Shown here piece after piece: positions 50,733 through 59,310 of a stretch of DNA of 64,000 nt. Within the stretch, counting starts at the first letter, position 1. Each line of letters starts with the position of its first letter. Location: NCBI RefSeq assembly GCF_001647285.1, contig NZ_LRML01000014.1, positions 53,021-117,020 on the forward strand, written 5' to 3'. Both the position numbers and the translations under genes were made by a program. The notes beneath the pieces are model-generated. The model worked only from the letters and a program-made list of their open reading frames with translations, ran no database searches and was not told where the DNA came from. Source of the DNA: Rufibacter roseus (GTDB lineage: Bacteria > Bacteroidota > Bacteroidia > Cytophagales > Hymenobacteraceae).

Positions 50733-52118
50733 ATGAACACTTCGCCAGATATTTCTTCTTTACTCCACGCCCAAAAAGCATATTTCACGTCAGGCCATAC
50801 CAAAGGCCTTGCGTTCAGAAAAAGCATGTTGCATAGGCTGGAGCAAGTAATACGGGCAGAAGAGCAAAATATTATCTCCGCACTGGCTTCTGATTTCGGA
50901 AAGCCTCCTTTTGAAACCTATGTCACTGAAATTGCCATTCTGCTTTCTGAGATTAAGTTTCTGCAAAAGCACCTGGGCAAGTGGATGAAGCCGAAAAAAG
51001 TTAAGGCCAGTTTGCTGAATTTCCCTTCCAAAGATGCCATTTACCCAGAACCTTACGGCGTGTCTCTGATTATCGGGGCCTGGAATTATCCGTTTCAGCT
51101 CACCTTATCACCTTTGCTCGGAGCCATGGCGGCTGGTTGTTGCGCAATACTGAAGCCTTCAGAACTTACGCCTGCCACCAGCCAGCTCATTGCCAGAATA
51201 GTGCAGCAGCATTTTCCGGCTGAGTACATAACCGTTGCCCAGGGAGGAGCTGATATAAGTCAGGCCTTGCTGGCACTGCCCTTTGACAAAATCTTTTTCA
51301 CGGGAAGTGTACCTGTTGGCCGAATTGTAGCCCAAGCGGCAGCTAAGCAACTAATTCCGGTAACGTTGGAATTGGGCGGCAAAAGCCCGTGCATCATTGA
51401 TCAAACTGCTGATTTAAAAATTACCGCCAAGCGGATTGTCTGGGGAAAATTTCTGAATGCCGGCCAAACCTGCGTAGCGCCAGACTATTTGCTGGTGCAG
51501 GAGAAAGTGGTGCAGCCACTGTTGGCCCAATTGCTAGAAGCCATTCATGAGTTTTACGGCCCTGACCCCGCCGCCAGCCCAGACTATGCCCGCATCATTA
51601 ACCAAAAGCATTTCCAGCGGCTAACAAGTTTATTGCAAAAGGCAGAGGTGTACCATGGCGGGCAAGCCAATGCTGATCAACTCTACCTGGCGCCCACAAT
51701 AGTGCAAAATGTTAGCTGGCAAGACCCAATCATGCAGGAAGAGATTTTTGGGCCAATTTTGCCGGTGCTGTCTTTTAAAAGCTTGCCGGAGGCTATTGCC
51801 GAAATAAAGGCCCGACCTAAGCCGTTGGCTCTTTACTTTTTCTCAAAAGATAAAACCGCACAACAGGTAGTGCTCACCCAAACCTCTTCTGGTGGGGTTT
51901 GCCTCAACGATACTATCTCTCATTTAGCCAACCCCCACCTGCCCTTTGGCGGCGTAGGCGAGAGTGGGCAAGGCAACTACCACGGCAAGGCCAGCTTTGA
52001 AGCTTTTTCTCATTTTAAAAGTGTGCTGAAAAAGCCTTTCTGGCCAGATTCCGCCTTGCGTTACGCTCCTTACGGAAACAAAATAAACTGGGTGAGAAAG
52101 GTGTTTAAGTGGCTGTAG
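50733..52118 (+). CDS. Aldehyde dehydrogenase, class 3-like
   Basis: NAD(P)-dependent oxidation of an aldehyde to a carboxylic acid; 461 aa, close to the ALDH3 (fatty aldehyde) group in length and in the absence of the N-terminal extension. Visible motifs: KPSELTPATS for cofactor binding, FTGSVPVGRIV, the general base Glu in LELGGKSP near residue 213, and the catalytic Cys in NAGQTCVAPDY (residue 247). C-terminal LPFGGVGESGQG is typical. It stands alone with a weak -7 element (TACCTTTA, 50703-50710) 22 bp upstream. Confidence 0.92.
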   Translation: MNTSPDISSLLHAQKAYFTSGHTKGLAFRKSMLHRLEQVIRAEEQNIISALASDFGKPPFETYVTEIAILLSEIKFLQKHLGKWMKPKKVKASLLNFPSKDAIYPEPYGVSLIIGAWNYPFQLTLSPLLGAMAAGCCAILKPSELTPATSQLIARIVQQHFPAEYITVAQGGADISQALLALPFDKIFFTGSVPVGRIVAQAAAKQLIPVTLELGGKSPCIIDQTADLKITAKRIVWGKFLNAGQTCVAPDYLLVQEKVVQPLLAQLLEAIHEFYGPDPAASPDYARIINQKHFQRLTSLLQKAEVYHGGQANADQLYLAPTIVQNVSWQDPIMQEEIFGPILPVLSFKSLPEAIAEIKARPKPLALYFFSKDKTAQQVVLTQTSSGGVCLNDTISHLANPHLPFGGVGESGQGNYHGKASFEAFSHFKSVLKKPFWPDSALRYAPYGNKINWVRKVFKWL

Positions 52119-52156
52119 AGCATAGATGGTTTTCTCACCAGAATCGATAGCTACGT

Positions 52157-52870
52157 CTAATACACATGCTTCTCCGGATTTGGGATCAGGTTCAGGAAGT
52201 CTTTGCTTGGGTTAAGGTATTTATTTTTATCTAAGGTAAAATAGTAGGCTCCCTTCTTAGAGCTCTCTTTTTCCTTCTCATCTAACCTGATCAGAATTCC
52301 GGCCGACAACACTTTCCGGCTGAAGTTACGCTTGTCAAAGCTGGTTTCATAGAGGCCTTCGTACAGCGCTTGCAGCTGCGGAAGGGTAAATTTTTCAGGG
52401 AGCAGCTCAAACAGAAGCGGGTGCATGGCTGCCTTGTACCGCAGGTACTTTTTTGCGGTGTCTACCATGTCATCATGGTCAAAGATTAGCTTGGGCTTGT
52501 CTTGCAGCAGAAACCAATCGGCGTTGTACTCATGGATGATCTGCTTTTCGTATTTATGAATGTCAATCAAAGCTACAAAAGCAACGGAAATGGTACGCTC
52601 CACTGGGTCACGGCCAGGTGCACTGAAGGTATGAATTTGATCTAGGTAAACGCCCTCCAGCCCAGTCAGTCTCTTCAGAATGCGCTGTGCTGCTTCCTCC
52701 ACGGTTTCCTCCGCCCAAATAAAGCCCCCCATTAAGCTGTACTTGTCTTTCTCAGGGGCAAAGCTTTTTTGAGCTAGTAGTATTTTAAAATTGTTCCCGT
52801 CAAACCCAAAGATAATGCAGTCTACTGCTACCAGCATTCGGGTTTGCCCTTTGTAACTTCTGATTTTCAA
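52157..52870 (-). CDS. Nudix-domain transcriptional regulator, NrtR type
   Basis: A 237-aa protein: Nudix domain (about residues 10-150) with EDMV-type start MLVAVDCIIFGFDG, and a region GGFIWAEETVEEAAQRILKR where the Nudix box would be, but with the catalytic Glu pair of the REUXEE motif replaced, so hydrolysis is unlikely. A winged helix-turn-helix follows (about 155-230, with FTLPQLQALYEGLYETSFDK). This is the arrangement of NrtR/AraR-type regulators, which control NAD or sugar genes in Bacteroidota. It lies downstream of galM on the same strand, so a sugar-related role is plausible. Confidence 0.85.
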   Translation of the reverse strand: MKIRSYKGQTRMLVAVDCIIFGFDGNNFKILLAQKSFAPEKDKYSLMGGFIWAEETVEEAAQRILKRLTGLEGVYLDQIHTFSAPGRDPVERTISVAFVALIDIHKYEKQIIHEYNADWFLLQDKPKLIFDHDDMVDTAKKYLRYKAAMHPLLFELLPEKFTLPQLQALYEGLYETSFDKRNFSRKVLSAGILIRLDEKEKESSKKGAYYFTLDKNKYLNPSKDFLNLIPNPEKHVY

Positions 52871-52916
52871 AGCTGGAGAATTAGATGTGTAACTGGTTTA
52901 TCAGAGCAAGAATCAC

Positions 52917-52952
52917 GTTTTGAGGCTCTTTTCTGGAAAACAGCGCAAAAAC
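52917..52952. repeat. Dispersed palindrome family copy
   Basis: GTTTTGAGGCTCTTTT and AAAACAGCGCAAAAAC around CTGG, between the Nudix regulator and galM. Several mismatches. Confidence 0.65.
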
Positions 52953-53075
52953 AGGCCTTGCACATGTACCTTGAAATGGGTGAATTACCTCACCTTAATG
53001 CATACCTGATGCCAAGTTAAGAATTGTGCTGCACCTGAAAAAATGAAATGCAGTAGACCTCACACTTTCGCTGCC

Positions 53076-54152
53076 TTACTTTTGAACAGAGAACTTGTAA
53101 ACAGTGGCCGTTTTATAGGTTTCGCCGGTTCTTAACACCGCTGAAGGGAAATGTGGTTTATTAGGCGAATCTGGAAACAGCTGTGTCTCTAGGCAGAAAG
53201 CCGTACGGCGTGCATCTTTAGCTCCGCTTTTCAGCGTGCGCTCCCCTCTCATAAAGTTGCCCGTGTATAGCTGCACCCCCGGCTCTTGCGTGAACACCTC
53301 CATCAGTATACCGCTTTGGTCGCCTAAGGCCGAGGCGGCAAAAGCCAATTCTTGCCGAGGCTCTTCTGCTAAAACAAAATTGTGGTCATATCCCTGGCCA
53401 TGCTGCAGTTGCTCATGCTCCTGTTCAATTCGCTCTCCAATGGCAGTAGGCTGGGTAAAGTCAAATGGGGTGCCCGCCACAGGTGCCAGCTCACCAGTAG
53501 GTATAGAGGTTGCGTCTATGGGTGTAAATTGATCAGCCTTTATCTGGAGCACATGGTTCAGGATAGAGCCACTGCCTTCGCCGTTGAGGTTAAAATAAGC
53601 GTGGTTGGTGAGGTTGACTACGGTAGTCTTGTCTGTAGTGGCGGCATACTCAATGGTCAGTTCATTATTGTCTGTCAGAGTATAAACCACCATGACCGTC
53701 AACCCCCCCGGATAACCTTCCTCCATGCCTTGAGACACGTAACGCAGGCGCAGCGTCTGCTCGCTCAGCTGATCAGCCTCCCATACCACTCTGGAAAAGC
53801 CTTTGTCTCCGCCATGCAGATGATTGGGTGCGTTGTTGGTTGCCAGCCTGTATCCTTGCCCTTCCAGGGTAAACTTACCGTTGGCTATTCTGTTGGCGTA
53901 ACGCCCTACCGTGGCGCCATAATATGAGTCTTCTCCTTCTGCAAAAGTTTGCACGTTATCATGCCCAATCACCACATCCACCAGCTTCCCGTTTTTATCA
54001 GGCACCCATAGCCCTACTAAGCGCCCGCCATAGTTGGTGATGGCTGCCTGTAAGTTGTTTTTGTTCTTCAGCACAAATAAATCTGTCCTCTTGCCGTCAA
54101 TGGTCTGCTGAAAGTTTTCCCGCGCCGGGATGTTTGCCTCTGGAGTGCTCAT
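53076..54152 (-). CDS. galM: Aldose 1-epimerase (galactose mutarotase family)
   Basis: Interconverts alpha and beta anomers of aldose sugars. A 358-aa beta-sandwich protein with AAITNYGGRLVGLWVPDKNG near residue 34, the conserved HLHGGDKGFSRVVW near 112 (catalytic His), YPGGLTVMVVYTLTDNN, VNLTNHAYFNLNGEGSG near 182 and the catalytic Glu in FCLETQLFPDSPN near 316. No signal peptide. It precedes the Nudix-type regulator on the same strand, which supports a sugar-regulated unit. Confidence 0.93.
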   Translation of the reverse strand: MSTPEANIPARENFQQTIDGKRTDLFVLKNKNNLQAAITNYGGRLVGLWVPDKNGKLVDVVIGHDNVQTFAEGEDSYYGATVGRYANRIANGKFTLEGQGYRLATNNAPNHLHGGDKGFSRVVWEADQLSEQTLRLRYVSQGMEEGYPGGLTVMVVYTLTDNNELTIEYAATTDKTTVVNLTNHAYFNLNGEGSGSILNHVLQIKADQFTPIDATSIPTGELAPVAGTPFDFTQPTAIGERIEQEHEQLQHGQGYDHNFVLAEEPRQELAFAASALGDQSGILMEVFTQEPGVQLYTGNFMRGERTLKSGAKDARRTAFCLETQLFPDSPNKPHFPSAVLRTGETYKTATVYKFSVQK

Positions 54153-54155
54153 GTG

Positions 54156-54192
54156 AAAGAGTGAATGGTTGAATGTGTGATTGAGTGATTGG
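54156..54192. repeat. Degenerate simple-repeat tract before galM
   Basis: Repeats of GTGAATG, TTGAATG, GTGATTG and AGTGATTG lie directly upstream of the galM start. The reverse complement resembles the tract before rluF. Confidence 0.5.
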
Positions 54193-54267
54193 GTAAAATT
54201 AAAAGGCTAAGCCATTTCATAACGCATAGGCTGCCACTATTCCGTCTTACGCCAAACCAAGCGCTGC

Positions 54268-54303
54268 GTTTCTGGGCTAAAATGGGAAAAACAAGCCAAA
54301 AAC
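54268..54303. repeat. Dispersed palindrome family, degenerate copy
   Basis: GTTTCTGGGCTAAAAT and AAAAACAAGCCAAAAAC with several mismatches, upstream of galM. The rest of this 368-bp gap between the galM start and the stop of the next gene upstream shows no gene. Confidence 0.45.
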
Positions 54304-54520
54304 AGAAATCGCACCCCCACATATTCCAAATCACTTCATTGCTTCTCTTTACATGAATGTTGATTTACTTGTAATTACTGCTATGCATAACAACCTTAAA
54401 TGTATGGACACTACTTAGAAGCAAAGAGAAATGGCGCGTGCAGCCCATAATTTTTGCAATTCCACACACCTTCTTTTTCTTTTAGAAAGAGTGTTTACCA
54501 GCGGAGCATAAGAAAAGAAT

Positions 54521-55297
54521 TTAACGCTTTACAGCCTGCACTGGCTCCTGCGGCGGACTCACCAGTTTTGCAAGCGTCTCATTATACTTGGCGTGGGTGG
54601 TGCCCATCCATTCATCCCAATACCGGAAATACAACCCATAGTTACCTTTGAAGAACTTGTGGTGCATATTATGGTTCGTAGAAGTGTTCAGCCAGCGGCC
54701 CAGGCTACTGTTTACGAGCCAATGAGGGTAAATTTCATACCCCAGGTGCCCGTATACATTGTATACCGTCATAAAAAACAGAAACGCCACAATGGCCAGC
54801 GGGTGAATTGGAATAAGAAACGCCACTACAAAAATAATTCCGCCCTCTACTACTGCTTCTAAAGGAGAAAATGAAAATGCTGCCCAAGGCGAAGGATTCA
54901 CTGATTTATGATGCGTAAGATGAAATGCTTTAAATAGTTTGGGATGATGCATGAGCCGGTGTGTCCAATAAAAATAAGCGTCATGAATCACCAGTGCCAG
55001 CACAATGCTAAAAGCAAAATAACCCCAACTGTATGCATGCACATCAGTATAAATTTGTGTGTAAGGCAGCACCCATTCCGCAGAAAGCACAACACCGTAT
55101 GCCGCAAAAACCACGAAGGTGAAGAACGAGTACCCTACTTCACGCATATAATCTTTCCGCTTTGGAGAAAGCGCCTGAATTTTACGGCCTGCGAACTTCT
55201 TGGGCAACAGAATATAAAACACCAAAAAGGCAACACCGGCTATAAAAACATACCTTGCCGCTAGCACAGAATACAAAAGCCAAAATTGAGCATCCAC
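54521..55297 (-). CDS. Fatty acid hydroxylase / sterol desaturase family protein
   Basis: Di-iron membrane oxygenase of 258 aa. The eight-His pattern of the family is clear: HDAYFYWTHRLMHH near residue 104, FHLTHHKS near 126 and NTSTNHNMHHKFF near 209. Several membrane helices surround it. Relatives hydroxylate or desaturate lipids, including sterols, ceramides and carotenoids; the substrate here cannot be told. No carotenoid genes are adjacent. It is single, with no obvious partner. Confidence 0.9.
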   Translation of the reverse strand: MDAQFWLLYSVLAARYVFIAGVAFLVFYILLPKKFAGRKIQALSPKRKDYMREVGYSFFTFVVFAAYGVVLSAEWVLPYTQIYTDVHAYSWGYFAFSIVLALVIHDAYFYWTHRLMHHPKLFKAFHLTHHKSVNPSPWAAFSFSPLEAVVEGGIIFVVAFLIPIHPLAIVAFLFFMTVYNVYGHLGYEIYPHWLVNSSLGRWLNTSTNHNMHHKFFKGNYGLYFRYWDEWMGTTHAKYNETLAKLVSPPQEPVQAVKR

Positions 55298-55714
55298 AGG
55301 TAATTATATTTAAGGTTAATAGCCTCTCAAAATTATAACGCACCTACTACCCTCAAAAGTTTTCTTGCTTATACAGAACCAACCCTGCCCCATAATTTTC
55401 TATCGGGCTGGTCTTATAAAACTATATTTAACTTTATCATGCAAAACAGGTTGGCTTTAGGCTTTCTCAATAATGTGGAAGCTTTATTAGAATCAACCCA
55501 CTAATTCCTGTTCTTCTTCACAAATGCTTTCAAAGTATTACTGATTTGGAGCCAATTTCTGTAAAAGAGGCCAAAAACGCCCCAAGTAAAATTCACTAGT
55601 TTTGGGCAACCTGTGGTTCATAAGCAAGCAGCGCTACGCATTTGAATGCACGCGTTTTAAGTATTACTGTTGCTATATATGAAGCTACACAGCAACTAGA
55701 AACTACTGCAACAC
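55298..55714. other. Intergenic region with one degenerate palindrome copy
   Basis: A 417-bp gap between divergent genes. It contains one weak family copy at 55543-55578 (GATTTGGAGCCAATTT and AAAAGAGGCCAAAAAC) and AT-rich sequence. No gene or clear promoter was recognised. Confidence 0.45.
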
Positions 55715-56560
55715 ATGGAAGTCTTGGGCTACATAGCGGCATTGATCATAGGCCTTTCGTTAGGACTGATTGGCGGCGGCGGCTCAATATTAACGGTGCC
55801 GGCGCTGGTGTATTTACTGGGCCTGAGCCCAGTAATCGCCACGGCCTACTCACTTTTTATTGTGGGTTTGACTAGTCTGGTAGGAAGCTACAAGTTTTAC
55901 AAAAAAGGGCTGGTGAGCCTGAAGACTTCCCTGGTATTTGGACTACCCTCTATTGTGGCGGTGTACGCCACGCGGCGTTACATAGTGCCCGCCATTCCAG
56001 GCAGCATTTTTACCCTAGGCGACTTTGAAGTAACTAAGGGAATTTTGCTCATGCTGTTGTTTGCGGTACTAATGGTGTTTGCCTCCGTCAGTATGATTAG
56101 AAGAAACCCCAAACCCAAAGTAACCGCAGACGAAAACGCAGACACTGTTATCTTAGACCAAGGTACTGCATCAATAAGACAGGTTGAGCCGAAATTCAAC
56201 TACGCCGGTATTCTAGCCGAGGGTGCCATTGTAGGCACTCTTACTGGTTTAGTGGGTGCGGGCGGTGGTTTTCTGATTATTCCGGCGTTGGTGCTTTTCT
56301 CAAAGTTAGACATGAAAATGGCCGTAGGCACCTCACTGCTCATTATTGCAGCCAAATCACTGCTAGGGTTTGTGGGCGATATCTTCAACTATGACATTGA
56401 CTGGTCCTTTTTAGCTATCTTCTCGTCACTTTCTATTGCGGGAATTTTCATCGGCTCCTTTTTATCGGCTAAAATTCATGCCGATAAACTGAGAACTGGG
56501 TTTGGCTGGTTTGTACTGGTCATGGGCGTGTACATCATTGGCAAAGAGATTTTCTTTTAG
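55715..56560 (+). CDS. TauE/SafE family (TSUP) sulfite/anion exporter
   Basis: Membrane transporter of 281 aa with eight to nine hydrophobic segments in two repeats; each repeat starts with a Gly-rich block, LSLGLIGGGGSILTVPALVY near residue 13 and GTLTGLVGAGGGFLIIPALV near 172. The family moves sulfur-containing anions such as sulfite or sulfoacetate. Here it is followed by a CstB-like enzyme and YeeE/YedE proteins, which supports a role in sulfane-sulfur metabolism, probably export of sulfite. Confidence 0.9.
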   Translation: MEVLGYIAALIIGLSLGLIGGGGSILTVPALVYLLGLSPVIATAYSLFIVGLTSLVGSYKFYKKGLVSLKTSLVFGLPSIVAVYATRRYIVPAIPGSIFTLGDFEVTKGILLMLLFAVLMVFASVSMIRRNPKPKVTADENADTVILDQGTASIRQVEPKFNYAGILAEGAIVGTLTGLVGAGGGFLIIPALVLFSKLDMKMAVGTSLLIIAAKSLLGFVGDIFNYDIDWSFLAIFSSLSIAGIFIGSFLSAKIHADKLRTGFGWFVLVMGVYIIGKEIFF

Positions 56561-56615
56561 AAAAGCTCCATAAACTTGTGTGACCATAAACAATGCCTGG
56601 GCTTTGCAGCTATGG

Positions 56616-56623
56616 TACCTTTG
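56616..56623 (+). promoter_or_regulatory. -7 promoter element of the persulfide dioxygenase gene
   Basis: TACCTTTG exactly matches the consensus, 31 bp before ATG 56655. The -33 region has no clear TTTG at the expected distance. Confidence 0.55.
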
Positions 56624-56654
56624 CATTAATAGAACTGAAATATACTGAACAGCT

Positions 56655-58064
56655 ATGTTAGTAGAACAAATATATACCGGTTGCCTGGCACAGGGCGCTT
56701 ATTACATTGAAAGCAACGGCGAAGCCGTCATCATTGACCCGCTGCGCGAAATACAGCCCTATTTGACCAAGGCTGAAAGTCGCGGTGCTAAAATTAAATA
56801 CGTGCTGGAAACTCACTTCCACGCCGACTTTGTGAGTGGCCACGTTGATTTAGCCAAGGCAAGCGGCGCCCAAATTATATTCGGCCCCAACGCCAACCCC
56901 ACGTACGAGTCTTACATTGCCCAAGACGGCGAAGAACTGAAAGTAGGCAACCTGACCATTAAGGTGCTGCATACCCCGGGGCACACCATGGAGTCTACTA
57001 CCTACCTGCTTAAAAACGAAAGCGGCAAAGATTACGCCCTCTTCACCGGCGACACTCTTTTTATTGGAGATGTAGGCCGCCCTGATTTGGCTGCCAAGTC
57101 AGACCTGACGCGGGAGCAGTTGGCCGGCCACTTATATGATTCGCTCCGTACTAAGATTATGCCTTTAGCCGATGACGTGCTGGTGTACCCTGCCCACGGG
57201 GCCGGAAGCGCCTGCGGCAAGAACATGAGCAAAGAAACCTTTGACACGCTTGGTCATCAGAAAGAAACAAACTACGCCCTGCGCGCCACCATGACCAAAG
57301 AGGAGTTCATAGAAGAGGTAACCCATGGCCTCACCCCGCCGCCCAGTTACTTCCCGCTGAACGTAATGCTCAATAAGCAGGGCTATGACAGCATTTCTGA
57401 GGTGCTGGAGAAAGGTCTGCAGGCCTTAGAACCCGAGGCGTTTGAAACAGCAGCCAACGAAACCGGCGCCTTGGTGTTGGACACGCGACATCCTGAAACA
57501 TTTGCCCAAGGCTTCATCCCGAACTCTATCAACATTGGTATTAATGGTGGTTTCGCGCCGTGGGTGGGCACTTTAATACCAGACATAAAGCAGCAGATTC
57601 TGCTCGTAACTGAGGAGGGCCGCGAGGAAGAAGTAGTAACTCGCCTGGCCCGCGTGGGCTACGACCATACCATCGGGTACTTGAAAGGCGGTTTTAAGGC
57701 ATGGCAGCAAGCGGGCAAAGAAATGGATACCGTTGAATCTATTTCGCCGCAAGAATTTGAGCAGCGCTACAAGCAAAATCAGAAGCTGCCCGTAGTGGAT
57801 GTGCGCAAGCCCAGTGAGTTTCAGGCGGAGCACATCACCACCGCCAGTAACGCCCCGCTCGACTACTTAAATGATCATCTGGCCGAGCTCCCGAAAAAAG
57901 AGACCATGTACCTGCACTGCGCAGGCGGCTACCGCTCCATGATTGCGGCTTCCATTCTGAAAGCACGTGGATTTGATAAAGTGGTAAACGTACAGCAAGG
58001 CTTCAAAGGAATTTCTGAGACATCGGTGCCCAGAACTGCTTTTGTTTGCCCCTCTACTTTATAG
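56655..58064 (+). CDS. MBL-fold persulfide dioxygenase with two rhodanese domains (CstB-like)
   Basis: A 469-aa protein of the CstB arrangement. Residues 1-235: persulfide-dioxygenase metallo-beta-lactamase fold with THFHADFVSGH near residue 55, TPGHTMEST near 108, LFTGDTLFIGDVGRPDLA near 132 and YPAHGAGSACG near 178. Residues 255-360: first rhodanese-type domain (ALVLDTRHPETFAQGFIPNS) without an active-site Cys. Residues 365-465: second rhodanese with the catalytic Cys 422 in HCAGGYRS. In CstB, the dioxygenase makes sulfite from persulfides and the rhodanese makes thiosulfate. It acts with the neighbouring YeeE/YedE and TSUP genes. Confidence 0.92.
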   Translation: MLVEQIYTGCLAQGAYYIESNGEAVIIDPLREIQPYLTKAESRGAKIKYVLETHFHADFVSGHVDLAKASGAQIIFGPNANPTYESYIAQDGEELKVGNLTIKVLHTPGHTMESTTYLLKNESGKDYALFTGDTLFIGDVGRPDLAAKSDLTREQLAGHLYDSLRTKIMPLADDVLVYPAHGAGSACGKNMSKETFDTLGHQKETNYALRATMTKEEFIEEVTHGLTPPPSYFPLNVMLNKQGYDSISEVLEKGLQALEPEAFETAANETGALVLDTRHPETFAQGFIPNSINIGINGGFAPWVGTLIPDIKQQILLVTEEGREEEVVTRLARVGYDHTIGYLKGGFKAWQQAGKEMDTVESISPQEFEQRYKQNQKLPVVDVRKPSEFQAEHITTASNAPLDYLNDHLAELPKKETMYLHCAGGYRSMIAASILKARGFDKVVNVQQGFKGISETSVPRTAFVCPSTL

Positions 58065-58140
58065 CGCATGCTGCTGCTGAAGAAACCTTGGAGCTGTTTT
58101 GAAGCTAGTAACAGTTATACTTTCAGGATTCGGCTTGAGG

Positions 58141-58160
58141 CAAGGCAGTCCCTGCCCCTA
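58141..58160. repeat. REP-like relic
   Basis: CAAGGCAGTCCCTGCCCCTA contains a hairpin GGCAG-TCC-CTGCC and its end CTGCCCCTAC resembles, apart from one base, the reverse complement of the GTAGGGACAG just before the palindrome at 13275. Probably a decayed REP. Confidence 0.4.
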
Positions 58161-58191
58161 CAGTTGTTGTATTATCTAAAATAATAGAGTT

Positions 58192-58749
58192 ATGCTAGAA
58201 ACACTTAGTGGGCCATGGCATTGGTTTGTTTCAGGGGCAGTAATTGCTCTGGTGCTGGTGCTGCTGCTATTTTTTGGGAAGTCGTTTGGCTTTTCCTCCA
58301 ACCTCAGGGTTATTTGCGCGGCCTGCGGGGCCGGTAAGGTTAATTCGTTTTTTGACTTCAACTGGAAAGCACAAACCTGGAATCTACTGTTTCTGGTGGG
58401 GGCCATTCTAGGCGGATTTATTTCCACTACCTGGTTATCTGACGGCGAGCCAATACAAATATCGCAGGCCACAGTTCAAGATATTCAGGAGCTGGGATTT
58501 GCCGCCCCCCAGGATCTACAGCCACAGGAACTTTTCGGATCTGAGGCTTTATCTGACCTGAAGACGGTTTTGGTACTGCTGGTAGGTGGGCTGCTCATTG
58601 GCTTCGGCACCAGATACGCCGGCGGTTGCACCTCTGGCCACGCCATCAGCGGATTGTCAAACCTGCAGTTGCCCTCGCTCATTGCCGTCATTGGCTTTTT
58701 CATTGGCGGGCTCATCATGACATTCCTATTGCTACCTCTTATCTTTTAA
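58192..58749 (+). CDS. YeeE/YedE family sulfur transporter, N-terminal half
   Basis: A 185-aa membrane protein with four to five hydrophobic segments. The signature GFGTRYAGGCTSGHAISGLS near residue 140 carries the conserved Cys of the YeeE/YedE family, which takes up thiosulfate or related sulfane sulfur. In some bacteria the protein is one chain; here it is split, with the second half encoded by the next gene. It follows the CstB-like gene by 127 bp. Confidence 0.9.
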   Translation: MLETLSGPWHWFVSGAVIALVLVLLLFFGKSFGFSSNLRVICAACGAGKVNSFFDFNWKAQTWNLLFLVGAILGGFISTTWLSDGEPIQISQATVQDIQELGFAAPQDLQPQELFGSEALSDLKTVLVLLVGGLLIGFGTRYAGGCTSGHAISGLSNLQLPSLIAVIGFFIGGLIMTFLLLPLIF

Positions 58750-58793
58750 ATTACTTACTGGGCGCTACTTCACTACCCAAATCACCCATAGCC

Positions 58794-59207
58794 ATGAAAG
58801 GACTGAAATACATTTTAACTGGCATTCTCTTCGGCATTGTGATGAGCAAATCAGAAGCCATTTCCTGGTACCGCATTCAGGAGATGTTCCGGTTCCAGGG
58901 CTTTCATATGTACGGCATCATCGGCACGGCCGTAATACTAGGCGTGACAGCGGTATGGCTCATCAAAAAATACAACCTCCGCGATTTTCAGGGTAATCCT
59001 ATTCTGTTCAAGCCCAAAGAAAAATCAGTGCCGCGTTACCTGATTGGTGGCATTATCTTTGGGTTGGGCTGGGCCTTGGTGGGTGCCTGCCCCGGCCCCT
59101 TGTTTGTGAACATAGGTCATGGGTTTTGGCCAATTTTGATAGCCATTGTAGGGGCAGTGGCTGGTACATTTCTGTACGGCTTAGTTAGATCCCGTCTTCC
59201 GCATTAG
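58794..59207 (+). CDS. YeeE/YedE family sulfur transporter, C-terminal half
   Basis: A 137-aa membrane protein with four segments and the second family signature GWALVGACPGPLFVNIGHG (conserved Cys near residue 101). It complements the preceding gene to form the full transporter. The open frame extends to 58626, overlapping the previous gene, but ATG 58794 starts a typical sequence (MKGLKYILTGILFG), so the start is placed there. 44 bp separate the two halves. Confidence 0.9.
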   Translation: MKGLKYILTGILFGIVMSKSEAISWYRIQEMFRFQGFHMYGIIGTAVILGVTAVWLIKKYNLRDFQGNPILFKPKEKSVPRYLIGGIIFGLGWALVGACPGPLFVNIGHGFWPILIAIVGAVAGTFLYGLVRSRLPH

Positions 59208-59216
59208 ACTAGCATT

Positions 59217-59260
59217 CTCTGTTTTGGGTCTGTTTTTCGGAAAACAAACCTAAAACAGAG
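59217..59260. repeat. Dispersed palindrome family, near-consensus copy
   Basis: CTCTGTTTTGGGTCTGTTTT and AAAACAAACCTAAAACAGAG around TCGG, 10 bp after the split YeeE gene. Almost all of the outer 11 bp pair. Confidence 0.85.
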
Positions 59261-59310
59261 GCTTCAGAGAAGTGGCTCTATCCACAATTCATAATTAAAT
59301 AGGAGAAATC

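Noticed and set aside
54454..54651. Open frame overlapping the fatty acid hydroxylase end
   Set aside because: It overlaps a well-supported gene on the other strand and has no independent support.
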